DNA from: Spirogloea muscicola
Taxonomy: Eukaryota; Streptophyta; Zygnematophyceae; Spirogloeales; Spirogloeaceae
NCBI GenBank assembly: GCA_009602725.1
Contig: WELB01000084.1
Coordinates: 377,743-432,306 of the forward strand
Length of the DNA stretch: 54,564 bases
Direction: 5' to 3'
Shown here: one piece after another, positions 21,035 to 36,000 of the stretch
Position numbering within the stretch: position 1 is the stretch's first letter
Layout: each line of letters starts with the position of its first letter
Notes under the pieces: model-generated
Told to the model about the DNA's origin: nothing
The model's input: the letters and a program-made list of their open reading frames with translations, nothing else
Database searches by the model: none
Translations under genes and position numbers: made by a program

Positions 21035-24000
21035 ATGCCGACGTTCATGCCCGACGACGAGCTGGCGGCGGCGGTGGAGGCCGGGGACGTGGCCGCCGTC
21101 GCCATGCGCGCCGACGAGTTCGCGCGCGCCGTGGTGCTCCAGCTGGAGAGCACGCGCGCGAGGGCGGATGCTGCCAAGATCGATGCTGAGCAGGTACCAC
21201 GTCGCCTCCCTCGTCCCTGACCTCTGCATCATCATACAGAGACCACATGACGCCATGTAGTCGCTTGCTCGCTCTTGCCATGCTGGAAGACTCTTCGAGA
21301 GGCGCAAGTGACAAGCTGCGAGCTGGAAGGCGGGCCTGGCCATACTCTGATAGACAAAGGGCCAAGCAATGGGCATGTGCAACGATAGAAGCCGCTGATA
21401 CGGAAGTACGATTGCATCAGATCTTGGGTCTAAGTGAGGTGCTGGCTGAGTGTAGACCGATCATATCGTTAGCTAAAGCTGACCCCTCTGCATTGATGCG
21501 CTCTGTGTCCTGTCCCCCTTTCCCAGACGTGCTCCCTCATCGAGCAAAAGTACATGGCGGTGAACAGCGAGAATGCGCAGCTGGAGCAGGAGAAGGCCCA
21601 GCTGACAGTCGCCCTGGAGACGCGTAGCACCGAGCTGGCAGAGGCTCGGGCCGCCGCCCACGTCCTTGAGCTGGAGGCTGTGAGCACCTCGCAACCCCCC
21701 CCCTCGGGGGTCTTCATGCAGAGCAGCAGAGAGAGAATGCACCTTGCTTTGACTTAGCAGAAGGCTCCAGTCACACCAGTACTAAACGGCTGTAGGATCA
21801 AGTTCTGCAGCTGTGCAAGTCATATATAAAACTGTGACTGGTCCAAGTTGATGCTGCTTACAGCTTCTGCAGTCGTGCAAAAGGTTGGGTAAGAACCACG
21901 AGTGGGTCTGCGTTGAGGAGCAGTAGTCGTAACCATGGGGCTAGGATGCACTGCTGCAGATGAAGAAGGATGGGGAGCTACAGCGAGCTGGGGTGCAGCT
22001 GAACGAGCTTCGGCGGGCTCGCAAGGAGCTTCTTGACCTCAACGGTCAGAAGGACCAGGAGCTAGAGGAAAGGAATGCTTCCATCAAGTCTTACCTGGAC
22101 AAAATCGTGAGCCCCCAGCTGGAGCATCTCAGTGCACGTGTCTTGATTGTAATCAAGCTGTGACGGACTCTTTGCGCTTCCTTTTTGCAAGCAATTAGCT
22201 GCACATTGTAGCAGCAATAATTCTGGACATCTTGGAGCTTACAGGAAGATTTGCATGGCCATGACCTGCGCAGGTTGCCTTGACTGAACAGCAAGCTAGC
22301 CAGCAGGGTAGTCACCTTGAGGAGCAGGCTGAGCTTTTGCGTGCTAAGACGACCTTGACTCGCTTCCAGCAGGTGCTCACAATATCTGGTTATGATTGCT
22401 CCAATGCATTCTGATAAATTTTTAAAAAGAGAGCTCTGTTGCCTATTCCAGGCAGTAGCCTTCATTCACAAAGGCTCTGGTCATGCTTTGTGGAGTCTGC
22501 TAAATCTACATGCTATACATAGAATAAATGTATAATGCGAATGGTTCACAGTCAGGCAGCTGATTGCCATTTGCTAGTTTGTGCAGGAGGTTGACCTTTT
22601 GAAGCAGCACAATGCGTGGCTGAACGATGAGCTTAGCTCCAAATCAGAGGCTTTGCTCAGGGATCGGAGAAATGCAGCTGACATCGAGGCTGGGTTGCAA
22701 TCTAAGCTGGCCGAGGTATATGAGACATGGGCAACTTACTCTCAGCTTAGTATTGTGAAGCAAGGGGCAACAGGCTGAGTGGTCAGTGAGTCCCTCTTGA
22801 GAACGACCACGAGGGCACTACTTACTCTGTAGCAAGCCATTGTCAAGGCGGTACGTCAAATGCTTCATATTCTTGGACGTGTTGTGGAAAGGCATGCAGC
22901 TGAAGTGATTATCTGCTTAAATCGCTCTCCAGGCAGAGAGCCAGGTGAAGGAGCTGACAGCTGCCAATGTACGAGCTAAGGAGCGAGTCCAAGACCTGGA
23001 AGGACTTCTTGGGCAGCTGCGGCAGGTCAGTCAGCCTTCGGTGCACCTCAAATGCAGAACTATCTATGAGACCCTGTGATCACCCTTAAGGCTGCAGAGC
23101 TCAGCAAGACCAAGCTACAGAACATACCTGCAGAATGGTACAAGCCTTTTTGTTCCAATCAGACGTTTCTTTTGAGTTGCCTTTCTCTTGGGTTGACCAT
23201 GTTCTGTTCAGGAACTGAAAGTTGCCAATGAGGAAGCAAGTTCTCAGGAGGGTCAATTCTCCGCCGAGATTGTTTTGGTAATTGCATCTGCATATGCTTC
23301 TACGATTGTGTATGCGTTTGCTAGCCATACCCTGACGATGAATGCCATGAGACCAATGCTAGACCCCGCATCTCTTACTTGATTTGGACGAGCTAACGTC
23401 ACCTCCTGCAAGGCCACCTTCATAGCCTGGTGGTATGTTTCAGAGTTGGTATGAAGTGGTGCAGGCAGTCTGTCTGTCCACAGATTGCACCTAAACCACA
23501 TCCTTGACTGCTATTTCTTGTGGATGTCAATTCTTCACAGGCCAAGAAGCTGGCAGACTTGTACAAAGCTAGTGCAGAGGACGACAACAACAAAGCAACT
23601 GAGCTGGAAGGAGTTGTCAAAGCCATGGAGGTCAGCTGTGCACAATAGCATTGCATATGTTGTTCCTACCAGCTTGCATGAATCAGCTGGTGGCTGATGT
23701 CATGATTCTCCTTCTCTTCATCAGGTTCACATCAAACAGCTCGAGGAGCTTCCGCAACAACTTCAATCAGAGAAGGAACGGAATGAAGCCCTGCAAAAGG
23801 TAAACATAGCCTGTTGCCATCAACCAATATGAAACAAATGGAAATTGCAAATGTTGGAGCAGGTGTACTGATGGTTGATGTCACCATGCTATGTGCTTGG
23901 AGGGGCAGCTCATTGTAGACTGCAGTGCAGCTCTGTCAGGATCTATAACACTAGAAATCGGGTATTGGAGGCAACCTGAACAAGTATGCAAGTCAGGTGC

Positions 24001-27000
24001 AAGGTGGGAGAGCTTCAAGGATATCTCTTGAAGCTTGTTTCATGCTTTAGCACATCACTAGCGTGCTAAGAAGAAGAAGGCGCACAGCTGGCTAGATTCC
24101 AGTGATGGATGACAGCTCTCTTGTCATGCAGGAGTGGGAATCAGCAAGACAGCAACTGGAGGAGGAGCTTGCAGGTGCCAAGGAGGCACTTGCAAAGGCA
24201 CAGCTCGTGGATGAAGGAAACATGCAGCTTGCTTTGGCCGGCCACAGGGATAGTCGAGAACGTTTTGTTGAGCCGCTGTGAGTCTACCTTTGATGACAAT
24301 CTTGACTGTGTCTAGTGAGTAGGTAAATGGCCTTAGAGCAATGACCAGATTTCTTCCTGCTGCACGAGATACGTACATAAATTTTGGTTTTCTAGACAGC
24401 TGGGAGTTAGTCTGGGTAGTGATAAGAATATTCACAAATATTCAGCTGCCACTTCCCAGTGATATGCAGCTGGCAGTTGTCCTTCATGGCTCCACAAACG
24501 TTCCTCCACAGCTTCCTCAATATGTATCAGGCACGGCTCTGGCTGCCTCCCTTCTACGAGATGGGTGGTCGGTGAGGATTGCTGCCCAGCACAATCACAT
24601 TGCATCTCTGCAATGCGTCAATGCATAGAAGAGATATGATTAATCTAAGGTATTGTGCAACTCAGAAACGTATGAGTTATAGGTGTTTTTTAAAAATTTA
24701 CGAATTCTTTTAAATTTTTATAGCCTTTTTGTAGGCTGTTTTCCGTTCTTCTCGTTTGCTTAGTCGGGAACTTTGGCAACAATCATATCGCATCAGTTAC
24801 AATGTCATGCAGAATGCTTACATACCAATTGATCTGTCACAGTTGTCAACTATGTACGAGAAGTACCAGGAGGCAGCCGATGCATGGAGACATGAGAGGC
24901 AGGCCAGGCAGCATGCGGAGGTGATCCTGGAGAGAGTGCGGGTAGAGATTGAGAAGAGGGCTGAATTTCTTACTCAAGAGCGTGGTATGTCTTGCTTAAT
25001 GAGAATAATTTGGATAGTCTTCATCATGTACTGAGGAGCAGAGATGAGTGCTTCTCCTTTCAGTGATTTTGAGCATTTGCTACTCAGCGAATTAGACTTC
25101 GATGATGCATTGAGATAATGGCATCCTCACTACAGTCACACGTGCTTTTGCAGACGAGCACGCTCAAGTCCTTGTTTCTTACAGCGTTGTTGAGGGCAAG
25201 CTTAAGGAGGCAGCAGAGGAAAGGCTCTCAATGCGCACTAGGATCAGGGACTGCATGGTACGTGTTATTAGCCTGCTTAAGGTTGTATTATGTTGTTGTG
25301 ACATCGCTGTACTTGCTAATTGCCGTGTGTGCTTCAATTCAATGCCATGTGTGCACCAACTCATTGGTAAGCCAACTCGCATTGCGAGGTGGCAGGCTGA
25401 TCTCCGCAAGAAGGATAGGGACATCAAGAGCCTCGAGAAAGAGGTTGCAGATCTTCAGAACCAGGTGCATGTCTGTCACGGCAAAGAACAACCAGTTTGT
25501 CACAGGCGAGCATGCATGCATAGCAGAACAGCAAAGGGCGGCATGAGAGTCGTTCAGGTGCCTGTATCAAGCACGCTATTCAAAAGCTTCGGTGCAGTAC
25601 GATGAGCGCTCCAGCTTCTAGTTGAGGATAGTAAATGGGTTATCTGGTAACACAAGCATAGCGGTACCTTGCACAAGGGCACTGGGGTGTTGTTACTGAA
25701 GCAAGTGGAAGATTATTTTTGAGAGGAGCAGTTACTTTGAGGTACTATATTTGTTACCTTGAGGTACTATACCTTAGCAGGAAAGGTATGGAACTAATGT
25801 AAGGCCTTGCTGTATTGTTCCAGGTGACTGTCTTACTGAAGGAGGGAACTGAGAAAGACGGAAGACTCCTAGATATCGAGGGAGCAGAGGCACCCTCCAC
25901 TCCTCCACACAATGACGAATCTGGATCCGATGCAATCATCACTGAGCGGCTGGTGAGGATAAGGACATCAACCGGACTTGCTTGCAGTACATCTTGGTTA
26001 ATAATGTTGGATTGCTGTAGCAGTGGTACTCATCAATTGAGGTCCTTGGACCTAGATTTCGCTACAACAGAATCTTGTATCATTGCTGGGACTGGCTTGC
26101 CTGAAAAGATGCCTATGACGTCTGCTACTATGGAAGGCTTCACACCAAGACCCTTCTTGCAAGGGATTATTTTCTCAAAGCTTGTCCTACTTGTTGGATG
26201 TTGTCACTAAGGAGCTCCATGTGTTAGTCTCCCAGTCAAAGTAGGACAATCTTTTGCGTCTGTACATGTATTTGGCCTTTAAAAACTCCATCATGCAAGA
26301 GTGACATGTTCTTTGTGTGCCAGGTCAATGTGAAAGACATACACAGCCTCGTTGAACACAACACGCAATTGCGAACACTGGCCAGGACACTCGCTCGCGA
26401 GATTGAAGAGAAGGAGGTTGAGCTGAAGGTGAAAGTGCAAACTGCGTGGATGCACTTCAGCTGAGAAATGATGTGCACATATAGCACCATGATGCTGATT
26501 TGGCCTGGTTTCTATGTGCTTTATCGGGGTATGATTTTATGTTCTTGACAACACTGGCAAGGCTAGAGAAGTGCTTGCAGAAGTCTCAGCAAGACTTAGT
26601 ATGGCACGAGTTCATTCATTGACTTAGCATAGCAACTTAGCAGACTGTTTGCAAATGCAGGAAAAATATGCAGAAGAGTTAGAAAAGCGAAGCGAGGAGA
26701 ACATGGCGAGGATTGAGCAACTTCTGGAGCAATTCCGGGAGCAAAGCCGCATTGTCAATGCTGTCCAGGGGCAGGTGATTTACACAACATGCAATCTGCA
26801 GGGTTGACGCTTATGTCACACAGGCATAGGTGCATTTGCTCAACAGAGACACAAAGAGTACTTATGCAGACATTTGCATCAGGTGTACAGGTTCCTGGAT
26901 CCGAAGGGCTTTGTGTGTTGGTTGGGATTCTGTATATTGGTTGTGCTTTGATTAGAAGTATGTGGGTTTTTGTTCTGAGCCTTGAAGCTGTTACTATCTG

Positions 27001-30000
27001 ATTGCACAAGACTGATGAAGGTATTATGTCGTCAGGCGTCAATGTTCAAGCGGTTGTATCAGGAGGAGCTACAGGCTCGCACCTCAATTGGCACTCTGCA
27101 AAGAGTTCAATACACTTCTACTTTGCAAGGTCTGTGTGAAGCTTTACTGAGCAGATTGTATCTCTGTGACCAGGATGACAGCTCATAGGATTCGTCAGCA
27201 GATAGCAGATGCATTTTCTTTTCTTTTACTATTGCAGTGAGGTCTTCTTTCAACAGAGGCAAGGAGTGAAGAATCTCCAAATTTTAAGGAGTTGTTTGAG
27301 AAGGCACAGGTTTGACCTCTGTTAATACGCAGTGATGATTAAGCAAATTTTGTTCATATGTCTCTATCTGCAATACACATCACTAGCCCATGCTTGCAAG
27401 GAGCCATGTAAGCATGAAGAGCGCTCCATGGCTCAAGAAGGCCTTTCCAAATGGCATTGCTGCAGGAGGAGCTTAAGTCCATGAAGGAGGACACGAGCCA
27501 GCACCTGAAAGATCTGCAGAGAGAAGTTGACAAGGCCAGGTCACCAGTCCTTTGACCATTCTTCTGTACAATGCAAACTGCTTCGTGAGCATCCTGCACA
27601 CTGAGCATCTGACATTCATAAAGTGCATGCAAGACCCACACCCCTGTTTCAAAACATGCAGAGAGGAGGCTAGTTCAGCTCGCATGGAGAGAGCTCGTTC
27701 AGATGGTGAAGCAAAGTACGCCAGAGAGCAACATGAAGCCACGTTGAGGTCTTTGGATGAGCAGGTTAACACCGTCAGCTGCAAATGGCAAATTTATGAA
27801 TTGGGATTATGCAACAATATTGTGAGGATGATTTGCAAAGTGTGTGCTAGCTGTGAGAGGAGCAGGTCATAGAGCAATATGGACTGAAGTACGATGGTCG
27901 TACTTCACATGCAGAGGCTGGAGATGGAAGGTGTGTTACGCCGCAACATGGGATTTGCTCAAACAATAACAGATTATCAGAAGCGGATGAGAGACAGTGC
28001 AGAAGCTGTGCAAGCTGCAGAAGAAGCCAGTCGCCGTCTGTCCATTGAGGTGACTTTGCTGCTTCCTCCTGGCTAGCGGACTTCAGACTAATTAATAGAA
28101 AACAAATGACAAGACATGATGTTCTGCACGCAGTAGCCAGAGCAACCAGATAATCTTGTTGAACTTCTAGAATGCTACAGGTTAGGCCCTTCATTGAATT
28201 TGTCACTTGACATATACACATTGGTGAAGGTGTCTGTACTTGAGAGAGAGAAGGACCTCCTTGCTAGCGTGGAGCGAAGAGCGTCGGAGGAGGTCTCTTC
28301 GTTGTCGCAGAAAGTGCATCACCTGCAGGTGAAATAGCATGATTGCTTTCTTGACCAACTCTGATAGGTAGCTGTTCGACCTCTTTCTCATGCCCTTGGA
28401 ATCATACGCAAAACTCTTCATGATTGTATACTGTCAAATACCTTCTTGCTTGTGGTCTGAGGGTGTTGAGGGTTTGTGGACTTAAACTCTTACACCTTTC
28501 CGAGTAACTTACAGGCAATGCTGGACAGCAAGCGAGAGGCTGATGATGCTGAGGAGGTCAGTCCTGAGCAACCTAATGCTTGAATACATGTAGAAGGCAG
28601 AAGACGACGAGGATCGTCGAAGCGTATGTTAAGAACGGGCGGCCTGCTAGGTTGGTTAATGAGAGGGCTCACAGAAGCAGGTCTATGTGCTGCAAGATAT
28701 GGGTTCTGAGTTACAGGCATAAGTTCATGAGTTACAATTCACATCCCCTGCCATATTGGTTGCTGTGCCCTTGCAAGTCAGACAAAAAACTCCCAGCCAG
28801 AGCTCGACCTGAGATGGACAGCTTGTGACAGTTCTGCTCGTCTGGCTGTCCATCACTACAGGCTACAAGGAGAGCCGACAAGGTGAAGGCAGAGGATGAG
28901 CTTCGGAGGCTTCAGGTGAATGCCCACCCAGTAGTGCAGAAAGTAGGGCATGGCTAACGTGTCAGCTTGAAGCACTACCATGTATTACCAAGTTGGTCAC
29001 TCAGATCAGACACCGCAGCACTGGTTTCTTCTTACTGCAGATCCTGCAATTAGTTGCTGATGTAGGTGGCCACCCTGGTCTTGCTCGGTGGTGCAGAGAG
29101 AGTGGGCAGATAGCAAGCGGGAGTTAGAGCAGGAAAGGAGCCATACGCGGGACATCTTAGCAGCCAGGGACGCAGCTGTCAGGGAGTCGTCACTGAAAGT
29201 GGAAGGTGCTCTGAAAGAGGTTGAAGAAGCCAGAAATGCTGCAAATGCTGCAGAAACGAAGTCCCAAATCTTGCAGGTCACTTCCCATATCATCGTTGGC
29301 ATCTATGCTTACAATGCCAGTTTGGCTCGATTTACTCGGCTTTTGCTTACTTGAAGCAAGGACGGACCTGTCTTTTGAGTTGACACAATTCGTGCATCTT
29401 CAGTCAGTTGCTTTTGCATGGTTTACAATGATGAGACTAGGCAGGTGGAGACCTGCCTGTTATTCTCGTACAGAGTCAGCTAGCTTTTTGTTCTGGGAAT
29501 TGATGACTGTCTTGCTTTTGAACCATGGGTTGGCTACAGGCAAAGGTTGAGCAGCTTGAGACGGACTTGCAAAAAGCAGACGAGAAGGTCTGCATAGACA
29601 CAGCAGTTGCGATATGGGTTGCAAATCTTGGCATCTTGTAGTATTATTCTCTGAAGGCTCTCATCAATGAAGACGTTGCTCGAAGCTGGTACAAAACTTC
29701 CTGTCTGTGCCAGCACCAATGACAGTCGGGCTCCAATAGTCAGCCTCTCATCCTCCCTAAGATTTTGTTTGTTCCGACTTGTTTGCCAGCTCACACTGGT
29801 CCTCAAGGGGGACAGGAGCATGGGTGATAGTCCAAGTGTTGGGCTTTTGCCTGAGCGGGAGGCAGAGGCAAGAGGCAGCTCTGATGGCTACCACATCAGA
29901 CTGGTTGCATCAGGATGTAGAGCTTGCTTGCAAAGAAGGTGGAAGAGGTACACTTGAGACATGGTGCAGAGGCCCTGCTCCCTGCCATTCGCAAAGGAGG

Positions 30001-33000
30001 TTAATGTGCTGTCATGCCTGGTTGTCACAGCTGGTTGGAGTAACTCTGCAAGCCAGAGATGAGCTGGAACGAGCCAAAGAGGATCTTGAGGCCACGAAGA
30101 GTCACCTCGATCAGGTCAGAGCTTATAATCTGAAGCACAAAGGACGAGCCTTTCATGGTCATGTATCATGCCATGCTAGAAGCCCTTTTTTTCAGGTATT
30201 GCAAGCTAAAAACTTAAGTTGCTCCTCTGTTACAAAATCAAGTGCAAAGATGTGGATGGTTCTGAGATAAACTTTGCTGTGCCTGCCAAATGGAAACCTT
30301 GACTCCTCCCAGTAGACTGCAAAGAAGGGTTTCTGATCATTCCCAGTCGCTTGTGATAGCAGTACAAACGTATATCAGTAGCCAATGAGGAAGCTCTCAA
30401 TAGCATGTCCAAAGCCCACGAGCAATTTAAGCAGGAGGTACAATTGCAGACTGATCTGCGATGTGCATTGATCCAGACTGCTACACATTGATGACGAAGA
30501 TGTGGACAATGCTGATGCTAAGGAGGCATACTGCTACTTGAGAAATGTGTTGCTATTGTGCACTTCTGCCAATCTGCGATCTGCACAGAAAGCTCTTCGC
30601 ATGGATCCTAGAGTTGAGGTCCAAGGGTATAAGCTGCATAGTTGGGCTGTTGCAGGCCAATCAATTTAAGGAGAACTCAGAAGCTGAGCTTGCGGCACTT
30701 CGAGGTCGCATAGACGAGCTGGAAGCCGACTTGGCTAGCCGTAGTCAAGCCGAGGCTACCAGGAAGGAAGAAGAAAAAGCGGCTCTGATGCGAGCTGAGG
30801 CACAACAGAGTGAAGTAAGGAGCACCCTTGAAAGCACCATGTAAGTATGAAGGTTCACGAGCCCTGCAACTGTGCACCAGGAGAGTTTTGCAAGCTGCAA
30901 ATTACTGATCTCACAATCATATCTATTGTAGTGTGTGCCTTGAGAGAGGAGAGATAAAAGGGCATGCATACCTATGACACAAACAAGCTTCTTCACTTGC
31001 ATAGGAGTGCAGCAAGAGCCTGACCGTTGGAGTGGTCATTGACGGACTTGCTAGGAATACAGTGCAAGGATTGCAAGTGCTGAACACTAAGTATTTATAC
31101 TGCTACCAGGAAAGAGCTTGACGAATCTAGGACTCAATTGGAGATTATGAAGAAGGATGTGGAACACCATCATCAGCGCTGGAGGGAGGCGCAGAACAAC
31201 TATGAGCAACAGGTTGGGGTTCACCTGGGTGCCACGTCACATGATCGTAGACATGTTCGTCAGACTTTCTTGATAGCCAGTTTTCATCAGATGGATCATT
31301 TTGAGCTACATGATTGCACGTGAGACATAAGGATTTGGGGTTTAAGTTTTAGGGGTTTAGGGTGTAGGGTTTAAAAATGTACCCAAGCCCTTCACTTAGC
31401 CATCTCTGAAGAGCAGTGTCTTTGGTACCTCAACTCGATGCTCAAATTCCAGGTGCTGCGGCAAGGTGACACTATTCGCGAATTGACCACCGTATCGGAG
31501 CAACTCTTAGCAGCACGGCAGGAGCTGGCAGCAGTCCGTGGGCGAGCAGAGACAGCAGAAGCTGAACTTGTGATTGCCTATCCACTTGACTCTATTCCTA
31601 GCTTCTTGAGTACATAAGTATCATGTTGTGTTTACTAATCTGCTGACTAGGCGTGCAATTTTTACATTGATGACGGTCTATTTCTGGCAAACAAAGCAGG
31701 ACATGCAGCACTGTAGTCAATAGCAGTACTGACTGCATTTCCTGCCTGCGCAGGATGCGGTCAAGGTTGTTAATGAGGCTGCTGCTGAGATCTCTGGGCA
31801 AGAAATGGCTGAACTCAGGAAGAAAGTGGACGAGCTGGAGAAGCAGGTTATTATATATAAACTCATATTTGCAAAGGGGGGCATATCTTGGTCCCAAACA
31901 AGTCAACAACTCCTCCTTACGGATACAGTTACCCCCATCATTGCCATTTCAACAGTCTGAGTTGACGTAGTGTAGGAGTCATGATACCCTCTAATACCTT
32001 CTTGTCTTGACACTGCTCTGACAGAATAAGGTGCTGCTTGATCGCTTGGAAGTGGTGCAAGTCAGCTCTGCAGAGGTCGGTGGTACTGTTGACAGGGAAA
32101 GAGGGGGCACGGACATGCAGGAAGTCATTCGGTATCTTCGAAGATCCAAGGAGACGGTAAGACCCAAGATGAGTGCTGAGATGCAGTTATTTATAGCTTC
32201 TGTGCATTTTGCTGGAATGATCTCATGCCGCAGCAGTTCTGCTCATTTGTTGGATTCTGTGCTGGATTTCTGTCATTATAGATGGTATGTGGATGTAGTC
32301 ATCTTATCTGGTTGCTGAGAAGCACTTGATTTGGCAAGCAAATGTATTGAAAGAGGTTCGAATGCGGGCCGTGGACGCTCTGTATCTTAATATGAGCAGA
32401 GCACGGTGCTAAAGCCTCCACCTTGTGTGTCATATAGTTGGTGAAGTGCTACAGGCATAACATAATGTACTGATTTTGAATGGTTTCCCGTTATTGCTTA
32501 TTGTGTTGTGCAGGTGGAAGCTGAGCTCGCCTTGCTGAAGCAGGAACGTGGGCGTCTTCTGAAGCAGGTGCATAGCAGGATATGGGAGCACATAATATTC
32601 AGATGAATGCTTGACCAATTTCCCTGAAAGTTGCACGTATAAAGGCTGGCCAAGACATAATCTGGTACTCGGCAATATAGCGAACCTCTGATTTTATTGC
32701 TATGTATACGGTACACTCATCAGAACTGATCTTGGTTACTTGAGCAGCTGGATGCGGCTGAGCTCGCGGCAGAGGAGGCTCAGGCACAGCTGCGTGCAGA
32801 GCAAGAAAAGCTGCGAGGCTCTCTTTATACAGCCGTCGAATTCCAGAACCTCAAAAGCCAGGTGTCTTTTCGTAATGCCTGCTTGAATGGCCTTCAGGAA
32901 GCTCAGCTGCATGTATAAAGACTAGTACTCGCTTAGGCACTCACTCACACATATCAAGACCAGAATTCAATCTGAGCCACTATCAGCTACTTGCTTCTCA

Positions 33001-36000
33001 TTCTAATTTACTAGCTCAAATTAGCAAGCCAGTTTGCTTCCCGTTCTTTGTCATCGCAACTAAGAGTCTTCTGTTGTGGCTTGAGAAGGCCAAGGACACC
33101 AATTAGTCTGGTCTCTTTTCAACTGAAACTCTCCTCTCTGTATGCCGAAGGCGGAACAAGTGAACCTTCTACGAGAAAGCAATGCCATGCTGCGAGAGGA
33201 AAACAGACGGAGCTTCGAGGACAGTCGAGTACGGCTTCTGCCAATCTCTGCATGCAGTCTCTACATACATGATTTGCTTGCAAATCATATGTATCAGTAA
33301 GCATTGCTTGGCTGAGTGCTTGGCTTTAAGTCCATCGAGTCTGTATCTGGTTACCTGGTTACCTGGTTATCTGGAAGTGCAACAAGTGCATGATATGTGA
33401 TGGCTTGGCAGACATGGAGGGAGAAGTTGCGGAAGCTGCAGGATGAGCAGGCTCCACTCCAAGCGAAAGTGAGAGAGAAGCAAGTTGAGCTAGAGGCCTC
33501 AGGAAGAGAGATTGAGACGTACAAGGCAGAAGCTCATCGTTGGCAGACTCGTGTGAACCAGGTGCCAAGCTGTGTAGATTTACTAGTCCTGCTCAGTCAT
33601 CAAAGTTGTTGAGTTTACAGCATGGACCTACAGTACAGGATGATGTTGCACGTGTTGCCAGTATGTTGCAAGGCACCACATTCATGTAGAATGTCTCTAA
33701 GATGTTAATGCATATTCCAACTTGATTGCAACCATTGCTTGGCCACAGATGTCAGATCACTTTGCATGCACCCTTGTATGTGTGAACCATGTGCAGTTAC
33801 TGGAGAAGTACAAAGCCGTGGATCTTGATGAGTACCAGCGTGTGCAGTCAGAGCTTGACGAAAGCAAGGTGAGCTAGTTATGATAGCCTCCTCATTGCCA
33901 GCATTGAGTTTAATATCCGGCAAAGAAGGAGCAGGACCCCTGCTTACTCCGGCAAAGGTAGTTCCTTTGTACCTTGCTTGTATCTTGGAAGCTGCTTGGC
34001 AAGTAGGTGATGCTCAAAAGGCACTTACTGTTTCCCATCTGCATCCACAGCGTGCTATTCAGAGCAAGGACGAAGAGGTTGATGCACTTAAGAACAAGAT
34101 GGCAGAGATAGACGAGGAATTGAAGAAGCGCACGGCGTCAGAGATGAGGGTGAAAGAGCTTGAGCATAATCTACAGGAGCAGCGCAGCCGCGCCACCAAG
34201 TTGGACGAGGAACTTGTAAGTATTTCCATATGTTCCTCAACTTTGTCAAAAATTTTCGCCGCACGCAAATCTGCTCTTCATTGTCTATGAGCAATGGCTT
34301 CTTGCAAGATCCACTGCATGTACTCTGGCGAATTTCCAAGAACAAGCTGACGAGATGATCAAGAACAGGTGACAGCCCGACATGAAAAACGCAGGATAGA
34401 ATTATTGGCCGCTAGACACAAGGTACATGCTACTACGTGTGCGCACTTCTAATCTTCATGTCTGATGCAAACATCCTCTATGCCCCTGTTTGTCTCTGTT
34501 TGTTTCTAGCTCACTCGAGGTAAGTACAACACGTGCAGTATGTGACTCACTACCACAGGCCTTACTATCTTCATTGTCAGTACAGTGTTGTCACAAACGT
34601 ACCATGGTCATCATGTAGCTGAAGCAGTCGAGCACTGGTATTGTCTACAGGCTAGGGCTGAGCAGGTATCGAAAGAGAAGGATGAAGGAAGGGAGAAAGG
34701 GCACGAGCAATTGCTGAAGGAGAGGGATGCGCTGCGGTCTGAGAAGGAGAATGCCAAGAAGGAGTATGAGAAGGAGAGAGAAGTTGCTATGCAAGCGAAG
34801 GAAGAGTTGACCAAAGAGAGGGAGAGCTTGCTGAAGCAGGTGCAGGACTTGAAAGCCGCAATCGAGAGAGGTAACATCTCATCTTCCTCGTCTGTCATTT
34901 GCAGCTGATCACTAGTGCTTGCGTGCCACCACCCTTGATCCCTCTAATTGTGCTGCCTTGGTGCTCGTAAGATGCTCTTGGAGGACTGCTAGATGTTCCT
35001 GGTGCTCCTCCTGCTGTTTGTTAGGGGCTGCCAGGACAGACTGACAAAGTGACTTTGGCATGAGTACCTGATGTATTCAAAGTGTGTAAACAATATGAGA
35101 ACCTGAACATGAAAGCATATGTGAGTGGGGGTGTCTGTATGTTCCTGTCAGGTAACCATGCCGCTGGCAATAGCGAGGCTTCTTCTAAAGCTAGGGAGCA
35201 GAAGCTGCAGGTCAGTCTTATGAGGAGGATAGCCGTGTGGGCCTCTTGACAGCTTATCCAGCGCTTAGATGTAGGGGTATAGCTGTTGCCACCTGATGTC
35301 TATCTGAAGGTTCAGTAGTTCAGTGGTTGCAATGATACTTTCTGCTTACAGACTTTGGAAAGGCTCCTGAATGAGGAGAAGCAAAAGAGGAAGAGAGATG
35401 CTAAGGACTTCACCGGTCTTGCTGACCGAGCATTTCAGGTCAGTTCCTGATCACAAGCCAAGCAGGAATTTCAAGTGCCGCTTTCTAGTGTGTTGCTTCT
35501 GCCCATCTTTCTTCACCCTGGGGCTAGGCAAAGCCTCAGAAGCGCTTCTCACAAAGGATGTGAAGTTGCAGAAACACCAAGACGTGCTGGCTCAAGTCGA
35601 AGTCTTGCGAGCAGAGCTCAACAACCTGCGGTCAAAGGTGCGCTACCTGATTCTTGATTGCACTAGCTGTCAATGACATGTCTAGGTGCAACGAGGACAC
35701 CATGAGAGTTGCTTCACGGACCTTGATTCACAAGCTTACCATCTGTCAGCTCCTGGTTGCACATTTTCGTGACCATATCTTGTGTGTGCACATCTGGGTG
35801 CTGCAGCCAGACGGAAATAGCAAGCCTCTTGGGGAATTGCCAGCGGAGGTGGCCCTTGCCAAGGCGTCAGAGTCCTACACGACGTCAATCTCCGACTTGC
35901 AGCAAGCAGGTGCAGCCCATGCAGAGGGGGAGGCAGCAAAGGCTGGCACGGGGCCATCAATTCCCGAAGACGGGTCAGGGACAGGGGTGCCACAGCAGCA

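Noticed and set aside
32355-32367. GGTTCGAATGC, another possible tRNA T-arm
   Set aside because: No cloverleaf can be drawn with the flanks, and it lies in a NUA intron.
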